From: Actinoplanes oblitus
GTDB taxonomy: Bacteria; Actinomycetota; Actinomycetes; Mycobacteriales; Micromonosporaceae
Direction: 5' to 3'
NCBI RefSeq assembly: GCF_030252345.1
Contig: NZ_CP126980.1
Coordinates: 5,037,501-5,101,500 of the forward strand
DNA: 64,000 bases
Part shown: positions 33,280-41,711 of the stretch, piece after piece
Position numbering within the stretch: the first letter of the stretch is position 1
Layout of the letters: every line of letters starts with the position of its first letter
Translations under genes and position numbers: made by a program
The notes under the pieces: model-generated
Database searches by the model: none
What the model was told of the DNA's origin: nothing
Seen by the model: only the letters and a program-made list of their open reading frames with translations

Positions 33280-33639
33280 ATGTCCGCAGACGTGCGCATC
33301 GACGGCGACACCCTGGTCGTCGAGATGATCGGCATCGACAAGCTCTGGGCGCTCACGAGCCGCTTGGAGATCCCGCTGGCCAACGTGGCCGGTGCGACCA
33401 TCGACCCGGGTGCCGCCCGCGAGCCCAAGGGGATCCGCACCGCCGGGGCGCACATCCCGGGCTGGCTGACCGCGGGCCGGTTCCGCCGGGACGGCGAGAA
33501 GATCTTCTGGGACGTGCGCGACGCGAACAAGGCGGTCGTCATCGCGTTGCGCGACGAGACCTACGCCCGGCTGATCATCGAGGTGGAGGATCCCCGCGCC
33601 ACCGTCGACCTGGTGGAGCACGCCATCGTCCGGCCGTAG
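33280..33639 (+). CDS. Small conserved protein with PH-like fold, function unknown
   Basis: 119 residues: VRIDGDTLVVEMIGIDKLWA, then LTSRLEIPLANVAGATIDPG, WLTAGRFRRDGEKIFWDVRD, and a C-terminal helix. The pattern of a seven-stranded sheet with KAVVIALRDETYARLIIEVE resembles bacterial PH-domain proteins. AGGATAGGAG precedes the ATG, which lies 11 bases after the TetR stop, so it may be co-transcribed with it. No enzyme motif is seen. Confidence 0.7.
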   Translation: MSADVRIDGDTLVVEMIGIDKLWALTSRLEIPLANVAGATIDPGAAREPKGIRTAGAHIPGWLTAGRFRRDGEKIFWDVRDANKAVVIALRDETYARLIIEVEDPRATVDLVEHAIVRP

Positions 33640-33649
33640 GCTGTGCGGC

Positions 33650-34219
33650 ATGTCCACAGAGATCAGTGAGCAGCTCGCTGTCGCCGCGGCCGCTGTCGGC
33701 CAGCTGGTCGCCGGCGTGCGCGACGACCAGCTGGAGCAGGCCACGCCGTGCGCCGACTACACCGTCCGGGACCTGCTCGGCCATCTGCTGCAGGTGGTGG
33801 AGAACTTCCAGGTCCTGGCCCGCCGCGGCACCGTCGACTGGACGACCGCGGCGGACCGGGTCACCGGCGACTGGCGGGCCGGTTTCGCCGCCGAGACCGC
33901 GAAGCTGACGGCGGCCTGGTCGGACCCGGCCACCCTGGAGGGTGTCTCACCCGGCATGGGTCTGCCGCAGCGCACCGTCGGGCAGATGATCCTCGGTGAC
34001 CTGGTGGTGCACGGCTGGGACCTGGCCCGCGCCACCGGCCAGCCGTACCAGGTGCCGCCAAGCCTGGTCCCGGCGGTGCGGGAGTTCCTGGACACGATGG
34101 TGGAGACCGGGCGCACGATGGGCGCGTTCGGTGACCCGGTCGAGCCGCCGCCGGACGCCGACGAGGTGGCCGAGCTGCTGGCCCTGACCGGGCGCGACCC
34201 GGCCTGGTCGGCCGGCTGA
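33650..34219 (+). CDS. TIGR03086-family (DinB-like) metal-binding protein
   Basis: 189 residues of the mycothiol-transferase/DinB-like four-helix fold. It reads DDQLEQATPCADYTVRDLLG followed by HLLQVVENFQVLA, with the metal-binding His at GHLL and a second at LVVHGWDLARATGQPY. The ending FGDPVEPPPDADEVAELLAL is typical of the family. It is probably involved in thiol or xenobiotic chemistry. It begins 10 bases after the preceding gene, likely in one operon. Confidence 0.88.
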   Translation: MSTEISEQLAVAAAAVGQLVAGVRDDQLEQATPCADYTVRDLLGHLLQVVENFQVLARRGTVDWTTAADRVTGDWRAGFAAETAKLTAAWSDPATLEGVSPGMGLPQRTVGQMILGDLVVHGWDLARATGQPYQVPPSLVPAVREFLDTMVETGRTMGAFGDPVEPPPDADEVAELLALTGRDPAWSAG

Positions 34220-34221
34220 GC

Positions 34222-34734
34222 TCACAGGGACGCCAGCCAGGCGCGGACCTCGCCGGGTGTGCGCAACAGCAGCAGCGGCGGCATGCCCGGATCGGTCTGC
34301 CAGGCCCGCATCCGGGCCCGCTTGCGCGGCCACGACCGCCACTGCTGCAGCACTATCGAGTTCCGGCCGAACGCCGCACGCAGCGACTCGACGTTGCCGT
34401 TGCAGATCGGGGTTCGTGTCACCGCCCGGTGCACCGTGCGCCGCAGCAGCTGCCACAGGCACCGCCAGCGCGGCAGGTCCAGGCCGACGACCAGGTCGGC
34501 GCGGGCCATCGGTACGTCCAGCCACGGCAGGTACGCGCTGTCGAGCACCCAGGCGTCCCCGGCGCAGATCGCGGCGATCCGCTCGCGTTGCACCGGCAAC
34601 GGCACCGGCGTCCAGCCGGGCTCCCAGGTCAGGTCGTCGACCGGGTGATAGGGCAGGCCGGTGCGCTCTCCGATGGCGCGGGCCAGTGTCGACTTGCCGG
34701 ACCCGGCCACCCCGTAGACGACCACTCGTCTCAT
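34222..34734 (-). CDS. P-loop adenylate kinase-like (FlaR-type) protein
   Basis: 170 residues. The Walker A motif is at the N-terminus, VVVYGVAGSGKSTLARAIGE, followed by GLPYHPVDDLTWEPGWTPV, a feature of the topology-modulation (FlaR)/AAA_18-like kinases. ARADLVVGLDLPRWRC supplies the Walker B-like strand, and WRSWPRKRARM the lid. It should phosphorylate a small molecule or nucleotide. Its ATG overlaps the stop of the upstream hydrolase gene (ATGA), so the two are translated together. Confidence 0.85.
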   Translation of the reverse strand: MRRVVVYGVAGSGKSTLARAIGERTGLPYHPVDDLTWEPGWTPVPLPVQRERIAAICAGDAWVLDSAYLPWLDVPMARADLVVGLDLPRWRCLWQLLRRTVHRAVTRTPICNGNVESLRAAFGRNSIVLQQWRSWPRKRARMRAWQTDPGMPPLLLLRTPGEVRAWLASL

Positions 34735-35414
34735 GCCGGGTGCAGGAACCGGTGGATCTCGGAGACGAACGCGGTCGGCTGCTCCACGTGCACGTGGTGC
34801 CCGGCGGTGACCGACACCAGGGTGGCGTCCGGGATCCGCTCGGCCGCGTCGGCCAGCAGCTCGTGCGGGATCGGGCTCTCCGCCCCGCTGATGATCAGGG
34901 TGCGTACGCGCAACCCGGCGAGCGCCTCCCACCAGGCCGGATCCGGATCGTTGAGCTGGGCGCGGAGCTGGTTGACAGCGGTGGCGTCGAACGCGACCGG
35001 CTCGGCCGGTGGATCCAGCGGCGGCCGGGGCAGGGCGCCCGGCCGGGGCAGGGCGATGTCCTCCAGGACCAGGTGGGTGACCCGGTGCGGGGCCATGACG
35101 GCCAGCAGCGCCGCCGCGACACCACCCATCGCATGGCCGATCATCAGGCACTTGTCGACACCGGTGGTGTCGAGGAAGGCGAGCACGTCGTCACGCAGCA
35201 GCTCGAAGGAGTAGACCCCCGGGTGCGAGCTGGCGCCGTGCCCGCGCAGGTCCACCACGTACACCAGGTGGGTGTCGGCCAGATCCGGCAGGACCGTGTC
35301 CCAGACGGCGCCGCTGTCGCCGAGCCCGTGCAGCAGCACCAGCGGCGGGTTGCCGGCGTCGCCCACCGTGCGGTACGCGAGCGTCACCCCGTTGACGTGC
35401 ACCGTCGTCGTCAC
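34731..35414 (-). CDS. Alpha/beta hydrolase-fold protein lacking the nucleophile serine
   Basis: 227 residues with the classical fold: oxyanion VLLHGLGDSGAVWDTVLP, strand-helix YVVDLRGHGASSHPG, and the nucleophile elbow CLMIGHAMGGVAAALLA. The elbow normally reads GxSxG; here the codon is GCG, giving Ala. Asp and His candidates (ISGAESP, GHHVHVEQP) are present. Either it is not a Ser hydrolase or it is a pseudoenzyme. It overlaps the kinase-like gene that follows. Confidence 0.85.
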   Translation of the reverse strand: MTTTVHVNGVTLAYRTVGDAGNPPLVLLHGLGDSGAVWDTVLPDLADTHLVYVVDLRGHGASSHPGVYSFELLRDDVLAFLDTTGVDKCLMIGHAMGGVAAALLAVMAPHRVTHLVLEDIALPRPGALPRPPLDPPAEPVAFDATAVNQLRAQLNDPDPAWWEALAGLRVRTLIISGAESPIPHELLADAAERIPDATLVSVTAGHHVHVEQPTAFVSEIHRFLHPA

Positions 35415-35421
35415 GAATACC

Positions 35422-35769
35422 TCATCCCGGTCGGCGCAGCAGCCACCACGCGCCGCCGAAGAACGTGATCATCACGATGCCGGACATCGCGCCGGCCGCG
35501 GCCAGGCCGCGCAGACCGGCGACGGCGACGAGCACACTGCCGGCGAAGGCTATCAGGCAGAGCACCAGCAGGGGGCGCGTCGGCAACCGCGGCCGCGGGT
35601 CCAGGCGCCGCCACCCGTAGAAGCAGGCGCCGGTCACCAGTACGTCGGCCAGCCACTGCCGGGCGAACGGCCAGTCGGCGAACGGCGTCAGCGCGACGGC
35701 GAGCACCGCGATCCAGACCCCGCACAGGGCCAGCGATCGGGCGGCGGCACGGTTCGGCGACCGTCGCAT
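35422..35769 (-). CDS. Small membrane protein of unknown function
   Basis: 115 residues from MRRSPNRAAARSLALCGVWI. Four membrane segments are visible: CGVWIAVLAVALTPFADWPF, LADVLVTGACFYGWR, LLVLCLIAFAGSVLVAVAGL and MSGIVMITFFGGAWWLL. The basic N-terminus points inward. It starts upstream of the hydrolase operon and its stop is 7 bases from the hydrolase ATG, so it may be the first gene of that operon. No family recognised. Confidence 0.65.
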   Translation of the reverse strand: MRRSPNRAAARSLALCGVWIAVLAVALTPFADWPFARQWLADVLVTGACFYGWRRLDPRPRLPTRPLLVLCLIAFAGSVLVAVAGLRGLAAAGAMSGIVMITFFGGAWWLLRRPG

Positions 35770-35813
35770 TCCCGCCACGGTAGGCAACGCGGGCAAGCGG
35801 GTAAGGGGAGAGG

Positions 35814-36032
35814 ATGAGCAGCAGCGAGCACGTGGCGGGAGCCAGCACCGACCAGCACATCTCTGGGCTCGAGGAGGAGGGCGCGTTCCAGACCGACGAG
35901 CCGCCGACCTCGGCGACCCCGGCCGACGGCAGCACCAACGCCGGCATCAACCGGTCGGCGGCGAACCGTCCCGCGCCGGGCACCGACCCCGAAGCCATGC
36001 ACGACCCGGCGGGCGACCCCGGCGATCAGTAG
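35814..36032 (+). CDS. Small hydrophilic protein of unknown function
   Basis: 72 residues, MSSSEHVAGASTDQHISGLE continuing to a Pro/Ala/Asp-rich, probably disordered tail ending DPAGDPGDQ. GGGGAGAGG lies just before the ATG, a strong ribosome binding site. It is transcribed divergently from the small membrane protein and overlaps the DoxX-like gene by 7 bases tail to tail. No domain can be named; third-position GC supports it as a real gene. Confidence 0.6.
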   Translation: MSSSEHVAGASTDQHISGLEEEGAFQTDEPPTSATPADGSTNAGINRSAANRPAPGTDPEAMHDPAGDPGDQ

Positions 36033-36373
36033 TGCAGCAGCGTCACCACCAGAGTGGCGACGGTGGTGACGAAGAAGACCGCCCAGCCGGTCAGGTCGCG
36101 CGAACCCACCCGCAGGTGCGCGATCAGCGCCCCGGCGAAATAGAGCACCAGCCCGCCGGCCGCGAGGGTGCCCAGCAGCGGGACGGCGAACCCCAGCAGC
36201 AGCCCGAGCGCCCCGGCGGCCAGCATGCCTGCGAGCATCCACCGCCACCACATCGGCAGCCGCTTCATGCGCAGCTGCGCCCGCGGATAGTCGTGGCCGA
36301 TCAGATAGGTGACGGCGGCGGCGCCGGTGAACACGGCGGTGACGACGGTGAGCGTGACATAGGCGGCGGACAC
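36026..36373 (-). CDS. DoxX-like membrane protein
   Basis: 115 residues from a GTG with GGGAGG upstream. Four membrane segments: AAYVTLTVVTAVFTGAAAVTY, WMLAGMLAAGALGLLLGF, LGTLAAGGLVLYFAGALIAH and GWAVFFVTTVATLVVTLLHY. The arrangement and the PRAQLRMKRLPMWWRWMLAG loop resemble the DoxX family, often tied to thiol redox chemistry. It sits downstream of the WD40-like gene on the same strand with a 49-base gap. Confidence 0.75.
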   Translation of the reverse strand: MSAAYVTLTVVTAVFTGAAAVTYLIGHDYPRAQLRMKRLPMWWRWMLAGMLAAGALGLLLGFAVPLLGTLAAGGLVLYFAGALIAHLRVGSRDLTGWAVFFVTTVATLVVTLLHY

Positions 36374-36422
36374 GGAGCCTCCCTGCGACAACGGTGCGGT
36401 CACCTGTCCCGACGAGACACCG

Positions 36423-37457
36423 TCACCGGATGTCAGGCGCGTCCAGGGTCCACAGGTGCACCGCCGCACCATCGGCGGCCACCGTGTACCAGCGGCCGTC
36501 CGCCGCGGACCGGGCCGGGCCGCACACCGCGATCGGGTAGCCGATCGGCCCGCGCACCGTCATCGCCGCCAGGTCCACCAGCCAGTGCCGGGGCGCCGGG
36601 GTGTAGTCCTCGGTGCCGACCACCGCGGCGTCGTCCCACGGCACCGCGGCCACATAGTCCCAGCGGGCCCGGTCGTCGCCGGGCGCGGCGGGCACCGCCG
36701 GGTCGGCGCCGAGCTCGCCCAGCAGCACCCCGTCGGCGGATCGGTGCAGGTAGAGCGCCCACTGGCCGGGATCGGTGGACAGCAGCCGCCCACCGGACGG
36801 GGTCACCCCGAGCAGCACCTGCTCGTCGAAGCGCCGCACGTACAGCTCGCCACCGTCGAAGTGCCCCCACAGCGCCGGCGAGCCCTCGTCGCCCTCGCCG
36901 ACGGTCAGCCCCATGAACGCCGGGTCCGGATGCGGGGCGTGCGTCGAGTCCGAGCCGGCCGTGCCGGTCGTGGCGCCCGCCAGGACCGTGCCGTCGGCGG
37001 CGTCCACCACCAGCCACTGCTCCTGCTGGTCGGTGCCGCGCACGTGGGCCCAGAGCAGCCGGCCGTCCGGCGAGAACGCCACCGACCCCCGGTCGGCGTA
37101 GACGTGAGCGGTGTCGTCGGCGTACTCGGCGAACGACACGTGCGCCACCGTGCACACCGCCGCCGACCAGCAGCCGTGCCGCAGCTCCCAGCGCAATCGG
37201 CCGCTCGCGTCGACCGCCCGCAGTGCGTGCACCCCGGCGAACACCGCCAGCTCGCCGTCCGGGCGCACGGCGACCGCACCGAACGGTCGCGGCCACGGCG
37301 CCGGGAACCGCCGCGGCGGCCGCGACCCGGCCAGGTCGCCGGCCACCAGCTCGGTGTCGCCGCGCTGCACCAGCAGCGAACGCGCCACCATAGGCGGGTC
37401 GGCGGACACCGGGCTCAACGGTGCGGGAACCGTGGCGACGAGACGAGCTTCGAGCAC
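36423..37457 (-). CDS. Beta-propeller (PQQ/WD40-like) protein
   Basis: 344 residues. Repeating strands with Gly-Asp turns (AVAVRPDGELAVFAGVHALR, SVAFSPDGRLLWAHVRGTDQ, WLVVDAADGTVLAGATTG, HWLVDLAAMTVRGPIGYPI) indicate a seven- or eight-bladed propeller. There is no signal peptide, so it is probably cytoplasmic. No ligand is suggested. It begins at a GTG and is followed on the same strand by the DoxX-like gene. Confidence 0.7.
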   Translation of the reverse strand: MLEARLVATVPAPLSPVSADPPMVARSLLVQRGDTELVAGDLAGSRPPRRFPAPWPRPFGAVAVRPDGELAVFAGVHALRAVDASGRLRWELRHGCWSAAVCTVAHVSFAEYADDTAHVYADRGSVAFSPDGRLLWAHVRGTDQQEQWLVVDAADGTVLAGATTGTAGSDSTHAPHPDPAFMGLTVGEGDEGSPALWGHFDGGELYVRRFDEQVLLGVTPSGGRLLSTDPGQWALYLHRSADGVLLGELGADPAVPAAPGDDRARWDYVAAVPWDDAAVVGTEDYTPAPRHWLVDLAAMTVRGPIGYPIAVCGPARSAADGRWYTVAADGAAVHLWTLDAPDIR

Positions 37458-37513
37458 GCCTCACGATAAAGGTCGCTCCCGGCAGCCCGGACCCGGGCCG
37501 AACCGGTCACTCG

Positions 37514-38248
37514 TCAGCGCAGGACCAGCAGATCCAGCGTGTCGGTCTGCGGCCCGGCCACGGTCCGCGCGGCCTCGCGCAGACGATCGACACCCCTGGC
37601 GTACGCGGTGTCGCTGATCAGTTGCAGCAGCGTGTGCGCCTCGCGTCGCAGCCCGGCGGCGGCCACCGCCAGCGACGGCGCGGACACCTGGGTGACCGGT
37701 TGCAGCGCCACCCTGGCGAAGCCGGCCGTGGCGAACGCCGCCTCGACCGTCGCGACGCTCGGATAGCGCTCGTCGAGCACCGCCGCCGTCTCCGGCCAGT
37801 ACCGGCACAGGGTCAGCCCGGCGTGCCGGCCCGGGAACGCCGAGCGGATCAGCACCGGGCCGCCCGGGGTGAGCACCCGCCGGATCTCCCGGGCCGCCGC
37901 GGCCAGGTCCGGCACGTGATGGATCACCGTGGACAGCCACACCGCGTCGACGGTGGCGTCGGCGGCCGGGATGCGCGTGGCGTCACCGGCCAGCACCGGG
38001 CCGGCCACGGAACGTTCGCGCATCGCGGGGGACGGGTCGACGGCGAGCACGGTGACGGCCGGCCACCACGTACCGAAAGCCCTGGTCCAGCTGCCGGTGC
38101 CGCAGCCGAGATCGAGCAGCCGCAGACCCGGCCGTGGCCGCAGGTGCCGGGTGATCGCCTCGCGCCACGGGGCGAGCCCGTCGCCGGGCAGGTGCCGGGT
38201 CGCCTCGAAGGCGGCCGCGTCGGTGTCGTCATAAGCGATGAGTGCCAT
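37514..38248 (-). CDS. Class I SAM-dependent methyltransferase
   Basis: 244 residues. Motif I is LRLLDLGCGTGSWTRAFGTW near residue 45, motif II VLAVDPSPAMRERS, motif III VDAVWLSTVIHHVPDLAAAA, followed by EIRRVLTPGGPVLIRSAF. The arrangement fits the UbiE/Coq5-like Methyltransf_11/25 group. The substrate is unknown. It is divergent from the DUF6817-type gene (88 bases). Confidence 0.88.
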   Translation of the reverse strand: MALIAYDDTDAAAFEATRHLPGDGLAPWREAITRHLRPRPGLRLLDLGCGTGSWTRAFGTWWPAVTVLAVDPSPAMRERSVAGPVLAGDATRIPAADATVDAVWLSTVIHHVPDLAAAAREIRRVLTPGGPVLIRSAFPGRHAGLTLCRYWPETAAVLDERYPSVATVEAAFATAGFARVALQPVTQVSAPSLAVAAAGLRREAHTLLQLISDTAYARGVDRLREAARTVAGPQTDTLDLLVLR

Positions 38249-38335
38249 ACCGCCGAGCCAACCGGCCACCCGGCCCACCCCGCAAGCGTGACCCTCGCCT
38301 CGAAAGCGGGGCCGGACACGCCTACCGTGACATCC

Positions 38336-38869
38336 ATGAGTTTCGACAGCGCGAAGGCGTTCCTGCGCGAACACGGCGCGGAGGCGATCGAGCATCCCGG
38401 CGGCACCCTGTACGCGCACCTGTGCCGGGTCGCCGACCGGCTCGCCGAACTGGGCGCCGGCCCCGACCTGCAACTGGCCGGGCTGACCCACGCGGCATAC
38501 GGCACCGACGGGTTCGCCCGGGCGCTGCTGGAGATCACCGCACGAGACCGGTTGCGCGCGGTGATCGGCCCGGCCGCCGAAACCCTGGTCTACCTGTACG
38601 GCGCCTGCGACCGGGACCGGACCTGGCCGGTGCTGGCGGAGACCGCGACCGTGCACGACCGGTTCACCGGCAGCGCGGTGCGTCTCGACGGGGCGCAGCT
38701 GATGCCGTTCGTCGACCTGAGCGTGGTCAACAAAATCGACGTGCTCGAACACCAGCCGGCGTTGCTGGCCGAGCACGGCCCCTACTTCCACGACCTGTTC
38801 GACAGGTGGGCGCTGGTGACCTCACCCGACGTCGCCGACGAGGCCCAGCGGATCCTCGCCGGCATCTGA
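38336..38869 (+). CDS. DUF6817-type (HD-like) protein
   Basis: 177 residues. It shows HPGGTLYAHLCRVADRLAEL, LAGLTHAAYGTDGFARALLE and LVYLYGACDRDRTW, then FVDLSVVNKIDVLEHQPALL. The pattern of His/Asp residues (GGTLYAHL, THAAYGTDG) resembles the HD-superfamily relatives grouped as DUF6817. Start and length fit. The function is unknown, perhaps a metal-dependent phosphohydrolase. Confidence 0.75.
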   Translation: MSFDSAKAFLREHGAEAIEHPGGTLYAHLCRVADRLAELGAGPDLQLAGLTHAAYGTDGFARALLEITARDRLRAVIGPAAETLVYLYGACDRDRTWPVLAETATVHDRFTGSAVRLDGAQLMPFVDLSVVNKIDVLEHQPALLAEHGPYFHDLFDRWALVTSPDVADEAQRILAGI

Positions 38870-38937
38870 CACCGTCGCCGGCGCGGTGGGCCGAATTGTC
38901 GTTGACCGGCGCGGCCGGGCGCGCCCACAGTGGGCTG

Positions 38938-39423
38938 ATGAGCGATCGAGCCGTGCCCGGGCTGACCCTGCGCACCGCGGTGCCATCCGACCTGCCGGGG
39001 CTGCGGCACGTGTACCGTACGGCGTCGCTGTCCAATGCCGGCGACGCCCCGATGCTGCTGGCCCGGCCCGAGTTCCTGCACTTCGCCGGGGACGGCGTCG
39101 CCGCCGGCCGGACCGTGGCCGCGCTGGCCGGTCCGCCGGGCGAGGGCCGGATCGTCGGGTTCGCCACCGTCGTCGCCGGTCCGGACGGCGAACTCGAACT
39201 CGACGACCTGTTCGTCGATCCCGGCTGGCAGCGCCGTGGCATCGCCCGCCGGCTGGTCGCGTGGATCGCCGGCACCGCCCGCGCCGCCGGACATCGGCGG
39301 CTGTGGGTCACCGGTAACCCGCACGCGCTGGCGTTCTACCGGGCCGCCGGCTTCGCCGAGGTCGGCCGGATCGGCACCGAACTGGGCGAGGGCCTGCGCA
39401 TGTCGCTCGACCTGACCCGTTAG
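38938..39423 (+). CDS. GNAT-family N-acetyltransferase
   Basis: 161 residues with a single GNAT fold: LRTAVPSDLPGLRHVYRTAS at the start, ELDDLFVDPGWQRRGIARRL with the acetyl-CoA loop QRRGIA near residue 99, and the closing VTGNPHALAFYRAAGFAEVG. The substrate is unknown. Convergent with the NUDIX gene, with a 4-base overlap of the stops. Confidence 0.9.
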   Translation: MSDRAVPGLTLRTAVPSDLPGLRHVYRTASLSNAGDAPMLLARPEFLHFAGDGVAAGRTVAALAGPPGEGRIVGFATVVAGPDGELELDDLFVDPGWQRRGIARRLVAWIAGTARAAGHRRLWVTGNPHALAFYRAAGFAEVGRIGTELGEGLRMSLDLTR

Positions 39424-39902
39424 CGGCGGCGGCCCGGGTCGCGCCGGTCGGAGAACAGATGCCGGAGCCCGCCGGTCTCCTGCAGCAGGCCGATGATCTC
39501 CGGTGGCAGGAACCGCACCCGCGCCAGCTCCGCGAGCGGCACCCAGCGGAACCGGTGCCCGGCGCGGTCGCCGAGCGAGCCGGCCGGGATCCGGTCCGGC
39601 CAGCTGATCGCGTAGTAGAAGCAGACCTCCTGCTCGATCAGCCCGCCCTCGTCCCGGATCCCCTCGGCGACCAGCATCGGCGCGGCGGGGACGGTGAACT
39701 CGATGCCGAGCTCCTCGCGCAGCTCCCGGGCCAGGGCGGCGGCCGAACTCTCCCCGAACTGCACCCGGCCGCCGGGCAGGAACCAGCCGTCGATCTGCTC
39801 GACCGCGCACACCAACAGCCGGTCCCCGTCCCGGATCACGCCCGCCGACCGGCACTTGAAGCAGCCGGCGGCATGCGTCCAGGAGATGTCGTCGTCTGCC
39901 AC
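39420..39902 (-). CDS. NUDIX hydrolase
   Basis: 160 residues with a complete Nudix box near residues 44-66: GGRVQFGESSAAALARELRE then ELGI. The preceding VEQIDGWFLP is the usual strand before the box. It would hydrolyse a nucleoside diphosphate linked to another moiety. CFKCRSAGV near the start has two Cys that could bind a metal or be incidental. Confidence 0.92.
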   Translation of the reverse strand: MADDDISWTHAAGCFKCRSAGVIRDGDRLLVCAVEQIDGWFLPGGRVQFGESSAAALARELREELGIEFTVPAAPMLVAEGIRDEGGLIEQEVCFYYAISWPDRIPAGSLGDRAGHRFRWVPLAELARVRFLPPEIIGLLQETGGLRHLFSDRRDPGRRR

Positions 39903-40349
39903 GCCCCCATCTTGCCGTGGCCACCACCGTTGTCGGGCGCCAGGTCAACAGCGCGGTCGGTTGCCTGGTGTGTTCCCGCGACGCCCAACCCGGGATCCAG
40001 ATGCGACCTGTCGCTTTGCCGTAGCAGCCCTTCCTCCGTTCCTACAACATAACTGTCACTATGATGTACCCAAGATTTGTCCGTTTTGGGCATCTCGGGG
40101 AATTGCTGGATTACCGGTATTAGTAATCCAGTAATTCAGGAACGGATGCGCGGAGCCGACCTCCACAGGGTGTCGGTAAGAAACGTGTCACCAGATCTGG
40201 ACGGTTGATGATCGTGACGTAGTCCAGCTACCGCTTGGCGGGCGTGATCAGCCGGCTCCTTTCCGCCACGGAGCCTTGGGTCGGCGAGCGTGTCGACGAT
40301 GAGCCGGCATGAGGTGGACCACCGAGCGGCCGAGCCGGTCCCCAAGGGA
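39903..40349. other. Intergenic region with AT-rich island and dyad
   Basis: Nearly 450 bases without a convincing gene. At 40040-40140 the GC content drops sharply (AACATAACTGTCACTATGAT, CCAAGATTTGTCCGTTTTGG). A dyad of 12/13 matching bases lies at 40102-40114 and 40123-40135 (ATTGCTGGATTAC / GTAATCCAGTAAT, 8-base spacer). This is unlike any other part of the window and may be a recombination site, an operator or a relic of foreign DNA. Confidence 0.55.
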
Positions 40350-41711
40350 CTACGAGGTTGGAGGCGGACCATCGAGGCTGTCGGCTGCTGGCCGCGACGA
40401 ACGGGATGACGGCAGGGTTCGCTGTTGCACCGCGTGCCGGAACACGGCCGTGGTGCTGGGGTCCTTGCCGAGGCGGGGGTGGGTTTCGTACATGCGTGTC
40501 CAGGCCAGCAGGCCGGAGGCGGCGGTGAGGGCGGCGACGACCCAGATGGCGGTGCGGATTCCGGCGAGGTCGGCGACGATTCCGGCGAGCAGGGCGCCGG
40601 CGGCGAACCCGCCGTCGCGCCACAGCCGGTAGACGCCGACGGCCCGGGCCCGCCAGGTGGGGTGGGCGACATCGCTGATCGAGGCCAGCAGGGTCGGGTA
40701 CACCGCGGCGGTGCCCGCGCCGAGCAGCACCGCGGCGCCAGCCCAGGCGGCGAAGCCGTCAGCAAGCGCGATCAGAGCCAGGGCGACGGCTTGGGCGATC
40801 ATGCCGACGACGATGAACGGTTTGCGGCCGTAGCGGTCGGACGCCGAGCCGGTGGCTAGTTGCCCGAGGCCCCACACGGCCGGGTAGAGGGCGGCGAGGG
40901 CGCCGATCTGGGTCAGCGACAGCCCGGTGGTGGTGAACAGGATGGGGAACAGTCCCCAGGCGAGGCCGTCGTTGAGGTTGTTGACCATGCCGGCCTGGCT
41001 GGCCGAGGACAGGGCGGGTTCGCGCCAGCTGACCAGGGCGAACACCTGCCTGGTGGACAGCTGTCCGCTGTGCGGGCCGGCGGTGTGGGTGGCGGCTTCG
41101 TGGTGGGCGTGGCCGCGGGTCTCGCGGACGAACACCGCTGACAGGCCGAGGCCGAGGGTGATGTAGGCGGCGGTGAGCAGGAACGGCGCCGGGCGCAGCC
41201 CGTAGGCCGCGGCGAGGACGCCGGTGGCCATCGCAGTCGCGGCGACGGCGAGGTAGCCGGCGGCTTCGTTCAACCCCATGGCAAGGCCACGGCGGTGCGG
41301 GCCGGCGAGGTCAATCTTCATGATGACGGTGGTGGACCAGGCCAGGCCCTGGTTGATGCCGAGCAGCACGTTCGCCGCGACGATCCAGCCCCAGTTCGGT
41401 GCCCAGATCAGCATGGCCGGGATCGGGATCGCGGCCGCCCAGCCGGCGAGCAAGACCGGTTTACGCCCGCAGCGGTCGGACAGGGTGCCGGCGAAAAAGT
41501 TGGTGGCGGCCTTGCTGACGCCAAACGCGAGGATGTAGGTCAGCCCCGCGGTGTAGGCGGCTAGCGCGAACTCGCGGTCGGCGAGCAGCGGCAGCACGGT
41601 ACGTTCGGAGCCCAGCACACCGCCGACTAGGGCGTTGACCACGACCAGCAGCGTGAACTGGGCGGCGTTGGCCGCCAGACCCAACCGGGGCGCGGCAGCG
41701 GCGGTGGTCAT
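40350..41711 (-). CDS. MFS transporter in a rhodanese/persulfide gene cluster
   Basis: 453 residues with twelve membrane segments. Motif A appears as AGTLSDRCGRKPVLLAGWAA and again as TGSASDRYGRKPFIVVGMIA. MGLNEAAGYLAVAATAMATG and WREPALSSASQAGMVNNLND are conserved in the group. The last 60 residues (PSTTAVFRHAVQQRTLPSSR) form a cytoplasmic tail. Its ATG overlaps the stop of the MBL-rhodanese gene (ATGA), so it is made with it. Context suggests transport of a sulfur compound or export of a toxic product, but the sequence itself does not say. Confidence 0.88.
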   Translation of the reverse strand: MTTAAAAPRLGLAANAAQFTLLVVVNALVGGVLGSERTVLPLLADREFALAAYTAGLTYILAFGVSKAATNFFAGTLSDRCGRKPVLLAGWAAAIPIPAMLIWAPNWGWIVAANVLLGINQGLAWSTTVIMKIDLAGPHRRGLAMGLNEAAGYLAVAATAMATGVLAAAYGLRPAPFLLTAAYITLGLGLSAVFVRETRGHAHHEAATHTAGPHSGQLSTRQVFALVSWREPALSSASQAGMVNNLNDGLAWGLFPILFTTTGLSLTQIGALAALYPAVWGLGQLATGSASDRYGRKPFIVVGMIAQAVALALIALADGFAAWAGAAVLLGAGTAAVYPTLLASISDVAHPTWRARAVGVYRLWRDGGFAAGALLAGIVADLAGIRTAIWVVAALTAASGLLAWTRMYETHPRLGKDPSTTAVFRHAVQQRTLPSSRSSRPAADSLDGPPPTS

